A DNA stretch of 64,000 bases, taken from Beverwykella pulmonaria (taxonomy: Eukaryota > Ascomycota > Dothideomycetes > Pleosporales > Melanommataceae). Positions 35,268 through 47,166 of this stretch are shown in pieces. Made by a program: the position numbers and the translations under genes. Positions within the stretch are counted from its first letter, which is position 1. Each line of letters starts with the position of its first letter. Location of the stretch: contig BCHH01000018.1 in NCBI GenBank assembly GCA_001599595.1, positions 458,258 through 522,257 of the forward strand, read 5' to 3'. Under the pieces are notes generated by a model. That model worked only from the letters and a program-made list of their open reading frames with translations. It ran no database searches and was not told where the DNA came from.

Positions 35268-36242
35268 ATGGCAGCAAGAGCAATATTTGTCACTGGCGCC
35301 ACTGGCAAACAAGGCGGTGCCGTTGTCAATGCATTGCTCAAAGCGAACGCCCCTTTCGAGATCCTTGCTCTTACTCGAAATGCGCAATCATTGTCGGCTC
35401 AAAAACTCAGCCAGAAATCGTCCAAGATTAAGCTTGTCACTGGCAACCTGGATGCCATCGACGACGCGTTCCGGAAAGCCAAAGAGGTCACCAAGCTGCC
35501 AATCTGGGGCGTATTCAGTGTGCAGGTACTCAGCCTCAGATTTTATTGTACAAGCAGATCATGCTGACGATGTTTGCAGCTACCTATGGGCGGCGGCCAA
35601 AATGCCGAAAGCGAAGAACGCCAAGGCAAGGCTCTCATCGATGCATCTATTTCCAACGGCGTTAAACACTTCGTCTACTCCTCCGTAGACCGCGGCGGCA
35701 CAAAATCGGATACTGATCCCACGAACATCCCTCATTTCATCAGCAAGCACAACGTCGAGCAGCACCTCTTCGCCAAGACCAAAGACAACACTATGAACTG
35801 GACCGTGCTGCGGCCCGTTGCTTTCTTCGAAAATTTGACTCCAGGATTTTTTGGCAAGGTGTTTACCACGAGCTGGGATATAACGCTAAGGAAGGAACAG
35901 AAGCTGCAGCTGATTGCGACGAGTGATATTGGGTACTTCGCTGCCCAGGTCTTCATGGAGAAGGATGACTATAAGAATAAGAGTATCTCGATTGCCGGGG
36001 ATGAGTTGACGTTCAATGAGTACAAGAAAATTTTCGAGCAGACTACAGGTGAGACGTTGCCGACAACGTACAGGTTCATTGCTGCCTTGATCAATTGGAT
36101 GGTAAAGGAACTGGGGTACATGTTCAAATGGTTCAGGGACGTTGGTTATGGAGCGGATATTGATGGGCTGAAGAAGTTGAATCCGGGGTTGAAGGACTTT
36201 AAGACTTGGCTGGAGACAGAAAGCGCGTGGAAGACTCGTTGA
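35268..36242 (+). CDS. NmrA-like NAD(P)-binding protein
   Basis: Exons 35268-35525 and 35580-36242 with a 54-base intron give 306 residues. The N-terminus FVTGATGKQGGAVVNALL (6-23) holds the dinucleotide motif GATGKQGG of the NmrA/atypical short-chain dehydrogenase fold. VKHFVYSSVDRGG, WTVLRPVAFFENL and SIAGDELTFNEYKKIF follow, the usual order in this family. Family knowledge: members range from nitrogen-regulation redox sensors (NmrA) to isoflavone-reductase-like enzymes and often lack the Tyr-xxx-Lys catalytic pair. No signal or membrane helix is seen, so it is probably cytosolic. It stands alone between AT-rich spacers, so the context gives no hint of its pathway. Confidence 0.85.
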
Positions 36243-37839
36243 ATGTCACACTTTGGTAAAGTGGACATTTGGTATCTATAAATGTAATAGTTTCATATTC
36301 AAAACTTAGCTTAACAACACAAATATTTTTGTTCATATCTTGTAGCTTGTATAATACATTCAAAAGTCTCTGAATTTATGTCTACACAATAGTTCAGTAG
36401 TGAGGAAACTGTGGTTTCACCATGGAATGTTATAATCATTGTACTGCGAATCAGGGATGCTACAAGTTTGGGACTATGCTTCAGGATACAAGTCCAATAC
36501 GCTAACTAGTCGTAGTTCATACCTTTTGCGGTAGCATTACCCGTTTGTCTCTATAACTTATGATTCTGATAGTATTTAGCTGATTGTGTGATCAAGTGGC
36601 TAGCACAAAATAACCGTTGTCCTCTAGACCACCTCGCTATAGTTGGAATAAATAGGCACCGTCTTGTTGCCGATAATGTGGCGAATTTGTCAACCCGTTG
36701 GAGCCTTATTGAAGCAGTAGCAGTATGAGAGTGGTGATCTATAGCTGTGGATAGGATTAGGGTACTTAGATCTTCAGCGTTCCTGTAACTGGCCGGCTAT
36801 GAGAAATCGGGAGAACTAAATGCTCGTAAATAAGAACCACGGATTCGATTTGGCTGTGGTTGTCTGTGTGAGCGTAATCATTTGTTGGAGATACGACAAT
36901 TTTATAACTAGTCTACACAGTGGTATTATATGGAGACACTGAAAATTAAAAGAAGGGTTCCGGGACGTTGAGCGCTGACTCCACGAGTAGGGGGAATTCT
37001 TGTGGCTTGGATACTGTGAGGAATACTGAAAGAGAAAACCGATTTTGTGTGCTGTGTGACGGGTATGTCCTCTGACTGTGTTCATTGAGTCATTCCTGTG
37101 AAGTGCCTTGAGAAAATAGTTCCGCAACGTTATGTGTAGTTCAACCCCAGTAATACTTTCCAGGGCTTCTCATGCCATTTCATAACACGAGAGAGGTAGT
37201 CTAGTGCCGACAGGCTCGTGAGTGAGGTCAAATTTGGAACAGTGGCGCGTCTGATAAATGGACACATGGTTCTTCTGAGCATCGGATAACAACTCATAGC
37301 CAATTAGTGTCTGGTTAATAGGGCGCATCTCAGCAACAGAGCTGTAGCCACAGCAATTAAAGAGTTCATCTGTACAGTGTGCTCGTTACCGATGAATGAA
37401 AACCAAGCAGGGCGAACGCAGCTGAAGCAAGAGACCACAGACAGTACGTTGGCTAATGAGAACACGCTCCATTCCCATGCCGTAGGTATTTCACCCTCCG
37501 CGATATTGAGCATTCGGGCCGGGTCGAGAAGATGACGTCAGAAGCGATCCAAACGTAGGCGCCATAAACGTGGTGTTGGAGGTATTGGACGCTAACACCC
37601 ATCCTGCCTCAGTGTGTGGCAAAGAAATAGCAGCGGCATTCCAATGCACAGCCTAATATAACCGCTGATGAAAGGTATGATATCAAATCCAAGAAGTGAT
37701 GGAGTTAGGGATTAGTTCCTGAGACTGTTCTTATAGGGAAAGTCTACAGCCTAACATGATAGGAAGTGGAATTTTTTAGTAGATATTTGACAAGGAGGCG
37801 GAGCTTAGCTTACTGATAGCTCCTTGTATTTCATTAAAT
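36243..37839. other. AT-rich intergenic region
   Basis: 1.6 kb between the NmrA-like gene and the end of the DUF7730-like gene. Short frames only. No element ends or coding motifs recognised. Confidence 0.4.
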
Positions 37840-40800
37840 CTAGTCAGTTTCCAATTCCGTCCCAACACCATATATCTCCACATTATATAACCTTTCCCTC
37901 TGCACAATCGAAAAGTCAATGTCTCCCAAGGACATATAGACTTTCTGCGAAGGCTCCTCATTCACCTCTACCTCAAATATTTTCGCCTTTACTAGCTTTA
38001 GTGGCGGCAAAATGCCCGCAAGGATCCATTGCTCCCCTCGGTTTACATTTGTTTTATCGTCATTAGTTCCAACAATGAGGTCCAGCGTTAAAGAGTCAAG
38101 CTTTGGCAAGTTACGAAGGTGCTCGCAGCACTTGTTCCATTTATGGATGTTGTCTGGCAGCGAAACACCATCTTGGCGACCCCAGAGCCAGTCGTACCGG
38201 AAGAGAGTGGAGATATGAATACGACGGATGGCGCTCCACTGAACAGTTGACATGGCTGATTTGAATGCTAAAAGACCTGCTGATCCTCTAAAATGAAAAG
38301 TATTTCCCTGGTACAGCACAGGAAGAGCTTCAGAGTATCTAGAAACAAGTTATGTTGGAATATATATCGAACGTGGTGATCACGTGGTGATGTCGTGATC
38401 ACGTGTTTATCACATGAGACACTAGCGACGCTTGGCGGCAAAGGGATGATACAACCTCCTGAGCCTCACCTCAGATAGACACAGACATGAATTACTACCA
38501 CCTTTGAGAACCCACCGATTGCTATTGCAATAGCCCTGTGAAACCAACAAGTTAAAAGCAACAACTAATTTATGTAAGCTGGAGTGTGGAGGAAGAGGTG
38601 TCAAGATGTGTATTGTATGTGATGTATGTACAGCTGATATATATATGACGGACTGATTAGTCAGTGGNNNNNNNNNNNNNNNNNNNNNNNNNNNNNNNNN
38701 NNNNNNNNNNNNNNNNNNNNNNNNNNNNNNNNNNNNNNNNNNNNNNNNNNNNNNNNNNNNNNNNNNNNNNNNNNNNNNNNNNNNNNNNNNNNNNNNNNNN
38801 NNNNNNNNNNNNNNNNNNNNNNNNNNNNNNNNNNNNNNNNNNNNNNNNNNNNNNNNNNNNNNNNNNNNNNNNNNNNNNNNNNNNNNNNNNNNNNNNNNNN
38901 NNNNNNNNNNNNNNNNNNNNNNNNNNNNNNNNNNNNNNNNNNNNNNNNNNNNNNNNNNNNNNNNNNNNNNNNNNNNNNNNNNNNNNNNNNNNNNNNNNNN
39001 NNNNNNNNNNNNNNNNNNNNNNNNNNNNNNNNTTTGTGGGTCTGTCCTGCTGTAGTACAGGCTTGTCAACCACTGCTGGTGCAGTTCCAGATGGGGCGAT
39101 CATATTTGTGCTTCGTGTGTTCTGTATGGAGGTTGGAGGTTTGAGATAGCCGTTTTACAAGAATTGACAGCAATGTACAGTAAGTAAATACAAAATAAAG
39201 AGATACACAAAATAATTATGATGGGAAATCCTCAAAGTGAAGAAGTGACACCCAGTGTTTATGCCTTTGTCTTGGCAACAGCTTTGTAAGACTGTCAGCT
39301 GGTTGACTATTGGTCTGGATATATGCAAGATTGATTTGATTGTTTTGAACCTCTTGACGAAGCCAGTAATGATGGATATCAACATGCTGTAGTTTGGTTT
39401 TGAGGCGCGGAGAAGCTTCTTTTAGCAATTAAATTGTCTGTTGATTGTCGCAGTATAGCAGTTGCTCATTGTCAAGCTCAAATCTAATGGATTTGAATAG
39501 TCTCCACTACTATATCAATTTAGTGCTGGCTAATGATGCAGCGATCAGTTCAGATTTAGTAGTTGATTTGGTGACACAGCGTTGCAACGTCGCTTTCCAG
39601 TCAATAGGACCGCCAAATAGGAAGAAGATATAACCTTGTGAGCTTTTTCGCGTGGCTTTGTCATCAGCATATAATGCGTCTGAGACTCCAAAGAAGTTGG
39701 GTTCTTCGCGGTCAGCAATATAGGCTAAGTTGGTTGATACTAATGCATTATAGCACAGTGACTGATCACGTGTCTGACCAAGGTATGCGATCACGTGATA
39801 TGCAGCGTTAATATGTTGTTGCGACAGATTGATTAAGAATTCAGCAAGCTTGGAATATGCTTTTGTGATATTAGGCCAAGTAACTTCCGCAGCGTGTCTA
39901 ATTAATCCAACTAGCTGACTATAGTGCGTGATATTAGCTTCATTTTCTGTCTGTTTTAGTAACAGAAGCAGTTCCTCAAGCAGTAGCAGTGTTGAAGCTT
40001 GGATAGGCCTTGGTGGTGGGAATTTGAGTACTAGTTTGTCAATATAAGCACCTTGTGATAGCCATATCTTTCCTGCTTCTTAGTCGCGTTGAATTTAAAT
40101 TCCACAGAAGGTAGTTAGTTCTCCTAGACATCTAATCTTATATTGCTGCAGGAGCTTTTGTTCAAATTGTTCAATTACAAGTGTGTGACCTAGTTTGATA
40201 AGGACGACGATATCATCCACATAGAAGAATACTAGTAGCTTGTTGTTCATCCACAGGCACGGAGCTTCTTTGACTTCTTCAAGTCCTAGCTCCTTGAGTC
40301 ACTTAGTGAGGTCCTTGTACTATAGTAGTAGTAATATCTTAAGGCTATATAGCGCGCGGTGCAGCTCCTATAGGTGGTTAGGGTTGGAGAAGCTGTCTAG
40401 TGCGTGGCAATAGACAGGCGTTTCTAATTAAGCGTTGGTAAACGCGTTGACAGCGTCATAGTGCCTCATCTCTAGATTAAAATAGGCTGCGATAGCCATC
40501 ACAGCTTGGAAGGTTTGAATAGCTAATGTAGCTGTGTATGTGTCTTTAGTGGTAGTCTAGAGGTTGCTGCGCACACAGATCCTGGCTTTGTAATTAGTGA
40601 GATATCCTTCACTGTTAAGCTTGTGTGTGAATCTCCACATTATTGGGAGAACTTTGTGTTTATTAGCATTGAAGTCTTTCTAGGCTATCTTCGTGTATGT
40701 CCCTTTGCGCCGGATTGTGCTAATCTTGCGTTAAGTGGCTGCTAAGAATCCTTAGTTGTGTAGATAAGGGAGCTTCATCACCTCCTTGTAGGATATTGGC

Positions 40801-43800
40801 TCTGGTGGCAGCTGGCTTTAATGAAATCGTGTTTTGGTTCCTTTTAATAGGGCGGCGACGAAGGTTGACTAGTACTTGGTAATATAGAAGCTGCTATTTC
40901 TTTGCAACAGTTTCCTGGTTCTAGTAGATCCTTGCAGAAGGATATGAGATTCTCGCAGGTTGCTATCAATAAGTTCGCGATTTTGTGCTGCATTTGAGTC
41001 TTGTTGTTTGCGCTTTCTAGTGGAAGTAGAAGCAGCGGCCATTTCTTTATTATGTAGTTGACGAGCGTCGCTTGTTTCAGAGGTAGTTGACTGAACGGTC
41101 GATGACCGTGTGGTTGATGACTCAGGAGTGATATTTAGTGACGGTGATATTGAGCTATTAGGTGTTGGTAGATGAGATGGCTGATCATGTGATGATTTGT
41201 TTTGACTTGACTGATTGATTTGATTCTGATTGATAAGGTGATTGAATTGATAGTGATAGGAAGGTTGATTGGATTGATGAAGATCAGCAGGTTGATCAGG
41301 CTTGTGTTCTGATTTGGATTTGGATGATTCTTCTGGATTTTGAAGTGGTGGCATGTGAAGTGTTTGTGAGATATCCTCTAGTTCTTGCCCTCGCAGTAGT
41401 ATATTAGAATTGTCGCGGTGATTATAGAATAGATCCTCCTTGAAAGTAACATCTCGCGTTTGGATAACCTTTCCTTGATGTGCTCTGCTCCTGGCTTTTG
41501 GCAGCCATACTTGGTATATGTTTGAAGAGTCATAACTGACAAGGTATCTAATCAAAGCACGTGGTGTTAATTTGTCGCCTCTGGGTATCTGTGTACGGAG
41601 TGCATATGCGCGACAGCTATATATATGAAGGTGAGCGATTGAAGGCTTCTTGTTATATGCCACCTTAAATAGAGTCTTCCAGCCTAATGCTTTTGTCAGC
41701 GTTTGATTGAGTATATATCCTGCTGTTACATAGATTTTAGGGCTAAGTGCTAGTGGTAGGTTTGATGTGCCTTTCATGGATCACAATTTTTTAATTAGAT
41801 TCTTCCCTGAGCGTTCTGCGGAACCGTTTTGCTCCTTAGTATAAGGTGCTCTAATCTGAAAGTTGATACTGTGTGCTGCGCAATATGCACAAACTAAGTC
41901 GTTATTAAGACTATATCCTCTCTTGTTATCTGCAATTATAGATGTGACGGTAGTATTGAACTCGCGTTTGATGGTTTAGTCTAGCCATATAAGGATATTA
42001 AGCAGTGCTTCCTTATTGAGTTGAGGCATTATATATACAAAGTTGAACTTTGTGAATAGGTTGAATCTATAGAACACATATTAATAACTATTGTATCTAG
42101 GGGCATCAAGCTTGATGATGTTAATAGCAACTGTTTTGAATGGACGTAATGCACCCCTCTCATGTCTAATGCGTTGAGATATAATTTTGTGGGCCTTGTT
42201 TTGCAGACATTCTTTGCAGTTGATAGTACAAGGAGCAGATCCCTTAAGTGGGTCAATGCTAATAACGTTGTTGGACAGGTGGTTGATTGCATCACTGCCT
42301 GCGTGTGCCATCAAGACATGCAATTGAGGCTTGGTGAGTGCTTGAGGTTGAAGCGGCTGCGCGGAGTACTGTGGTTGACGGTTGGTGGTTGCATATGCAA
42401 ATAGCTGAGGTGGCTGATGAGGATGAGGTGCTATAGCCTCAGTATGGTGTACAACAAGCCAGTGACCACCATATTAGGTAAGGTGCGCGATGTCTTCCTG
42501 GGTTGATCCTGTTAGCTGATACAGGACGTTGTGGCTAGAGTCGAAGTGGACATTTGATGATGTGAGGCGTGATAGTGAGACAAGGTTGGTGAAGAAGGAC
42601 GGGATCAGCGCTACTCGCTTGAGCGTTGTTGATTTGATGCCTCTCAGCGTTGATAGGGGTATTGTCACTTCTCCCTATGCTTGAATAGATATCTTGGTAT
42701 TACTAGCAAGTACAATATTGTTGTCAGCGGCAGGTGCCACCCATTGGAATTTGGCCGGGTTGTTGCAAATATAGATATCAGTGGCTGGATCCAGGGTCCA
42801 CGAGTGAAGGAGTGGATAGTGCTGATGTGATTGAGGACTAAATGCTGATGAGAACACCGCAAATGCATGTGGTGTTGGTGGCTAAGCAGTGTCATCTCCA
42901 GCGTCAATCTCTATTGAATTAGATTCATCCCTCTTGTCATTACCCTTGCTATTCCGCTTGCTAAAACGCTTCTTGTATCGCTGCTGCCTGTCGCGGACCT
43001 TGTTTAGTATACCTTTCTTGTCCGTGGCCTTATAATCAGCAACTTTCTTGGCTTTTTCAGGGTCTTTGACGAATCCTCTTGGTCTCAGCGATGTGATGAT
43101 GTAGGGACATTGGCCCCAGCAGTGTATATCACCACACAGGCATGGCTTTTCTAGATTATGACTGTTCCTAGCTCTTTTCTTGTTGTATGGAGATTCTTCA
43201 CCGTTCAGCTTTGCTCCAAATGCTCCCCCATGGATATTGGTTTTCTTTGATTGTGTGGCACGATGGTATTGCAGATATTTAGCGGCAACGGCTGATAACT
43301 AAACAGAGTCTGGTATTGGAGCGTCGGGGTTTGCATCCCAGGCTTTCTTGGCGGTGAAGATTTCACGCGAGATATTGGCGGCATATCCTGGATTGACCTG
43401 ATTGATTGCTCGCAGTAGATCGTGGTGAGGTTGGAAGCCGTGTGCTTGTGGCAACTTGAGTAGTTTAGCGCGATTGTAGGCAGCGAGAAAGGCGTCGCAC
43501 CAGTCCTTGATATTCGTTTGGCGGGCATGCAGGATCTTGGCTGTTTCGTACGCTTGCTGAACTTGATATTTCTGATCCTGGCTCGTAGGTGAGTAGTGCT
43601 TTTCCAACGCCTTGAGCTGATTGTATACAGCGTCTTTGTCTTGGATATGGTAGATGAGATCCTGATGAATTGTTTTAGCAATGTGGGATCTAACTTGTCC
43701 TAACTTATCTGTCAATTGCTGATACTCTTTGATATCTTTGTAATATGCGCTCATATCCTGACTGTATAGCGTGAGCTCTCCCTGCGTAGGTTGGATAGAA

Positions 43801-44616
43801 GCAGTTCCAGCAGCATTAGGAACGGTAGTTGGACGAGGAGGTTTCTCAGGCTTGTTGAGAGGACGGTAGGGTTGTTTAGGGTTGAGATACTCCCATACGC
43901 CTCCTGATTGAGCGACTCTCTTGACCACAAAGATCCAGTGCTCCCAGTCGGTTTTTCCTCGAAGAATGGGTTCGGTAGAAGACATATTGACAGCGAGGAT
44001 CAAATAATAAACAACGGTGATAGTCAAACGATATTTGATGGTGCGGTTAGGCACGAACCGGGCTCATAACTGTAAGCTGGAGTGTGGAGGAAGAGGTGTC
44101 AAGATGTGTATTGTATGTGATGTATGTACAGCTGATATATATATGACGGACTGATTAGTCAGTGGCATATCCACGTGACATTATGGTGTCCTCGGCTTAC
44201 AATTTATAAAGATGCACTTACATAAGGCGGCATATCAGCAGGAGCGAAAGCAGCTTATCATCCGTCTCGATCGCGGTACGACGAGAAAAGACGATGAGCT
44301 TCCGAGTCTTCACGAGATCTTCGCCATAGCAAGTGTGGTGCTGCCAGGTTGGAAACGGCGATTCCATGTTTTGACACCAGAAATGGGCGAGCCGCCGTCT
44401 TTTTTTGTATGTTACGTTTTGACATATATGAAGGAACCGATGCCGATCAACAAGAACAGCATGATAGACCATGAGACGAAGCTCCGTGCTGAACATGTTG
44501 AAAAAGGGAGATTGTTGTTGTGGATCCATCGCGGGCCTGGTCATGCTTTCGTCGCATAGTGGCCATGCTGTACGATATGGATTGTTCCGAAAGAGTTTTC
44601 TTAAAAAATTGCGCAT
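37840..44616 (-). CDS. DUF7730-like (F-box-associated type) gene with a 5.9-kb intron
   Basis: Exon 1 is 44616-44222 and exon 2 is 38338-37840; joined they encode 297 residues. Exon 1 ends LLLICRL plus two bases at a GTAAGT donor (44221). Exon 2 follows a TTTCTAG acceptor (38339) and continues as IYSEALPVLYQGNTFHF. The join recreates the block seen in many fungal DUF7730/F-box-neighbour proteins (cRllYsEalpvLY..NtF.F), with LRLMVYHAVL earlier in exon 1. The family is large and of unknown biochemical role. The intron contains a solo LTR and a complete Copia element. Taking both out with one copy of each target duplication leaves an intron of 47 bases, a normal size for this genome. Whether the long intron is still spliced is unknown. 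An internal start at 44529 (MDPQQQS) is possible. Confidence 0.75.
38353..38549. repeat. Solo LTR inside the intron
   Basis: 197 bases beginning TGTTGG and ending CCAACA, flanked by the 5-base duplication AGTTA (38348-38352 and 38550-38554). No internal retrotransposon sequence remains, so it is a solo LTR left by recombination between two LTRs. It contains several GATCACGTG-type palindromes. A diverged relative lies at 60640-60802. Confidence 0.8.
38573..38667 (-). repeat. 3' LTR of the Copia element, partly hidden by the gap
   Basis: The first 95 bases match the other LTR exactly; the remaining 36 or so fall inside the N run. Confidence 0.88.
38668..39032. other. Assembly gap (365 N)
   Basis: A run of N that begins within the LTR and hides its end, the polypurine tract and any DNA between the LTR and the end of the polyprotein. 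Gaps at LTRs are typical when two copies collapse in assembly. Confidence 0.99.
39216..43985 (-). pseudogene. Copia Gag-Pol polyprotein with several nonsense codons
   Basis: About 1,590 codons in a single reverse frame. In order: Gag (MSSTEPILRGKTDWEHW onward), a CCHC-like knuckle (CLCGDIHCWGQC), a protease/linker part, integrase with the end motif APYTKEQNGSAER, a Gln/Ser-rich hinge, reverse transcriptase with FFYVDDIVVL, and RNase H with SDALYADD and TKSELIAAS. Every stop I checked (43299, 42675, 40869 and 39510 TAG; 42474 and 42081 TAA) lies where Gln or Trp would fit, and the frame never changes. This is the pattern expected from C-to-T change at CpA without indels. The element cannot make a full polyprotein unless stops are read through. 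Confidence 0.88.
44060..44070 (-). other. Primer binding site (initiator Met tRNA anticodon arm)
   Basis: Directly after the LTR the reverse strand reads GTTATGAGCCC. This is complementary to the anticodon stem-loop of initiator methionine tRNA (GGGCUCAUAAC). Copia itself uses an internal fragment of this tRNA as primer, so the match fits the element type. Confidence 0.6.
44071..44201 (-). repeat. 5' LTR of the Copia element
   Basis: 131 bases, TG at one end and CA at the other, with TGTAAGC/GCTTACA as short inverted ends. It lies next to the primer site and gag, so it is the upstream LTR on the reverse strand. Confidence 0.9.
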
Positions 44617-45844
44617 TTTGACGGAGTGTGTTAATTAAATCAAAAAGGTTATGGTAGGATATGGGCTTAAAGCACACATGTACTTGAGGACAGTTGTTGT
44701 GTATTGCCTACGCCGCTCGCTAGTCTACGCCTCTCACTCGTACGATTTCCAATTCAGCCCTGCGCTTTCTGTTTGCATTGAGGATGGCACGCGATAGCAT
44801 TATATAAGCGTCTTTGACAAATGCGCCACCTTAGCTATTAGCTGGGATCTGGCGTGCGCGTGTTTACCCAGTGAAATCATTTGTCAAAGCCATCAGATAT
44901 CCGCGGCTCTACCCGACGATTCTTCTCACTTTTCGCCATAAAAAAAACAATCCCAGGTCCCCGCGTATAATATCCAATTCTGAAACATGGCGTCAAAATG
45001 TGCACTCTAGCTCCTGTGTTTTTGAACGACGTCTACAATCGTCCGCTCCCAATGCGCCGCTCCGCGATTGTTCGCACCACGCACCGCTGCTTCACGGATA
45101 GCTAAATATTTGAGGCCACAGATTGTGGTGGCACAGAGGAGATGGGAGTCCACCGTAGTTGGGAACAAAGAGAGTAAGGTGTACAGCTTGGAGGACGTGC
45201 GTAACTTCCCACAGCCCACTATCTACTAATTGCACACATACACTCTCTAGGCGAAAATCTAACACATTCTCCCCATCTACATCCAAAACCTCACCACCAC
45301 TATCGCCACTACCTCTTCCACCTCACCGCTCCACATCCACGTCCGCAAGCCACATGAATACACGCCCTCACACATCCCGACCGCGATAACATACCCATAA
45401 CGTCTCAACCTGATGGACTTCCTTTAGGTGACAGGGATTTTGAAGATAGATTTGGGTTTAGCAAACTGGTATTAGAGAGGGAGGTGGTGTTTTATTGTAA
45501 GGCAGGCGTTAGGGTTTGCGATGGATGTGACGAAGAGGGCGGGGTTTAAGAGGGTTGGTGAGTATAAGGGGAGTTGGGTGGATTGGGTGAGGAATAGTGA
45601 GAAGGAGAGCCCGTAGGGAAATGAGGTCTAGGGTTTCCATTTGAACCTCTAGGGAGTGGAAGTTAGGACAGAGTGTATGTAATAGAGTGTGGATATAGTA
45701 CAAGTACGACAAAGACGGCGTTGATGAACAGGAGAGATGGATTTGGGACATGCTGCGCTGTGTTGAATTTACCTTAGCACTAATAACGAGTTGGAAGCTA
45801 GGATGCATGATTCTTCGTCCTTGACGCAGCGCATTATGTGAGAT
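44617..45844. other. Spacer with possible small coding relics
   Basis: Mostly promoter of the DUF7730-like gene on the left. At 45085-45205 the forward frame RIAKYLRPQIVVAQRR continues to VYSLEDV and meets a good donor (GTGCGT at 45196), a CTACTAAT branch-like site and a CTCTCTAG acceptor, but the joined frame stops at once. It may be the end of a tiny gene or a relic. Otherwise nothing recognised. Confidence 0.3.
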
Positions 45845-47166
45845 TTGAAGATCGAAGCTAGTAATGTGCTTTTTATTCACACAACCCTCATCTATCTCTT
45901 CTGTTCATCGACGTTATCTTCTCGTATAGTGTCCCATACAACCCCCCCCCCGTCTCTCCATCTCCATCTCCATCTTCCACCCGCAGTCCAGCTTGTAGTC
46001 TCAATTCCAACACATTCGCTCTCAAAGTACACGCAACATCCAGTCCCACATTCACATCTACAATTCCTGGATGACCTCATAAAATATATTGAGAAGCCTG
46101 ACCAGACAAACTCGTCTGGCGTTAATGACGTCGTAAGCGCAGGAACTTACGCCTTTTGTGCGCATTAGGTACAAATCATTCTCGACAGGCCATATATTGC
46201 GATGGAAATCATCTAAAGTACTCTTCCAACAAGCTCTACGTTGTTGACACGGGTAAGTGTAGTGCCCATAGTGATTCGGAGTTTTCTATATCATGTTTTG
46301 CAAGTACGAATAGAGCCACTTACGAAGCGTAGAAGAAGATAACATCAATATGGGTTTGAAATGGGGTGCTGCGTACGATTGCGCTAAGAGCACCCCTATG
46401 CTATGTGGCACATTGGCTGCCACATGGGGTAAGCTTGGAGGCGACATACGGAAAGGTCAAAAGTTAAAATATCTAGAATTGACGTTACTTTGCTTGGGGA
46501 CCGTGGAAAACATCAGGAAAGGCACGTTCACAAAATTTGGAGTTTTCAAACAGTCCAACATTCTCGCAAAATGGCAAAACCGTCAGGCTACTTCAAAGGA
46601 CTTGAAGTTTGGCTTCAAACACATTGGTAAGTATCCTGACTACAGCCTTGATGATAGCCTAACATGCTGAAATTAGATGCGATGAACCAATTGGAACCCC
46701 TCTTGTTACATGGAATGCTGCACACACGTGCGTTTAATCTTGACGATGTAAGATCCCTGTGACTCACATCGCGAGAAATGTAACAACAGCTCAGTTCTCT
46801 TTATAGGTCAAAGTAACAGCGCTTGGAATTTTGGGATTCCTCGAAGCGAGTATCGATGGGACTATATCAAAATGCTTGTGAAAACCAAACTCTACGTGGA
46901 CACTGAGAACAAGAACGCCACCGATAGCAACGCCGAAACAGTAAGTTTCTTGGGCAAAGAGACTGGTTTTGAGATATGATACTAACAACACGTTTTAGGT
47001 CGCCTATTTTGCATTAGGTACATTGATTAAGCCTGTCACTGAGAGTCATTTCTAAACATAAACAGGTTGCTATCTGATGTCCACCACAGACAACGAAGCG
47101 GCCTTTACAATCCAGGACGATGGGAGGATTAAGAAATTGGATACCCCGGTGGTGTTCAGAAAGTAG
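45845..47166 (+). CDS. Secreted metalloprotease-like protein, catalytic Glu replaced
   Basis: My model has seven exons: 45845-46132, 46189-46252, 46333-46626, 46677-46727, 46807-46940, 46999-47017 and 47066-47166, with all phases agreeing. A 48-base in-frame intron may also sit in exon 3, beginning at the GTAAGC after about 46428. Landmarks are IYCDGNHLKY, TPMLCGTLAATW, LTLLCLG, LLLHGMLHT, then NAETVAYFALGCYL. This order resembles fungal deuterolysin/lysine-specific endopeptidase-like (M35-type) proteins, where the zinc motif is HExxH and a later NADxYAxFA block is common. Here the motif reads HGMLH: the catalytic Glu is Gly (GGA for GAA/GAG). It is therefore a pseudoenzyme or a dying gene. 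Exon 6 is only 19 bases. The 5' end is uncertain: ATG 45845 starts a hydrophobic stretch that could be a signal peptide, but the first exon is low complexity. Confidence 0.45.

Larger units (their letters stand above)
38573..44201 (-). mobile_element. Copia-type LTR retrotransposon, full length
   Basis: 5,629 bases including a 365-base run of N. It is flanked by the 5-base duplication ATTTA (38568-38572 and 44202-44206), with LTRs running TGTAAGC to GCTTACA. The two LTRs are identical over the 95 bases that can be compared. The gene order on the reverse strand is gag, zinc knuckle, integrase, reverse transcriptase, RNase H, which is Copia order. It sits in the intron of the DUF7730-like gene in the same orientation as that gene. 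Its coding region is in one frame but has stops. Confidence 0.92.

Noticed and set aside
38664..39149. Long open frames through the N run
   Set aside because: They are produced by unknown bases, not sequence.
39216..43985. Stop-codon readthrough as the Copia expression strategy
   Set aside because: There are too many stops, all at sites expected from C-to-T change, so mutation is the simpler explanation.
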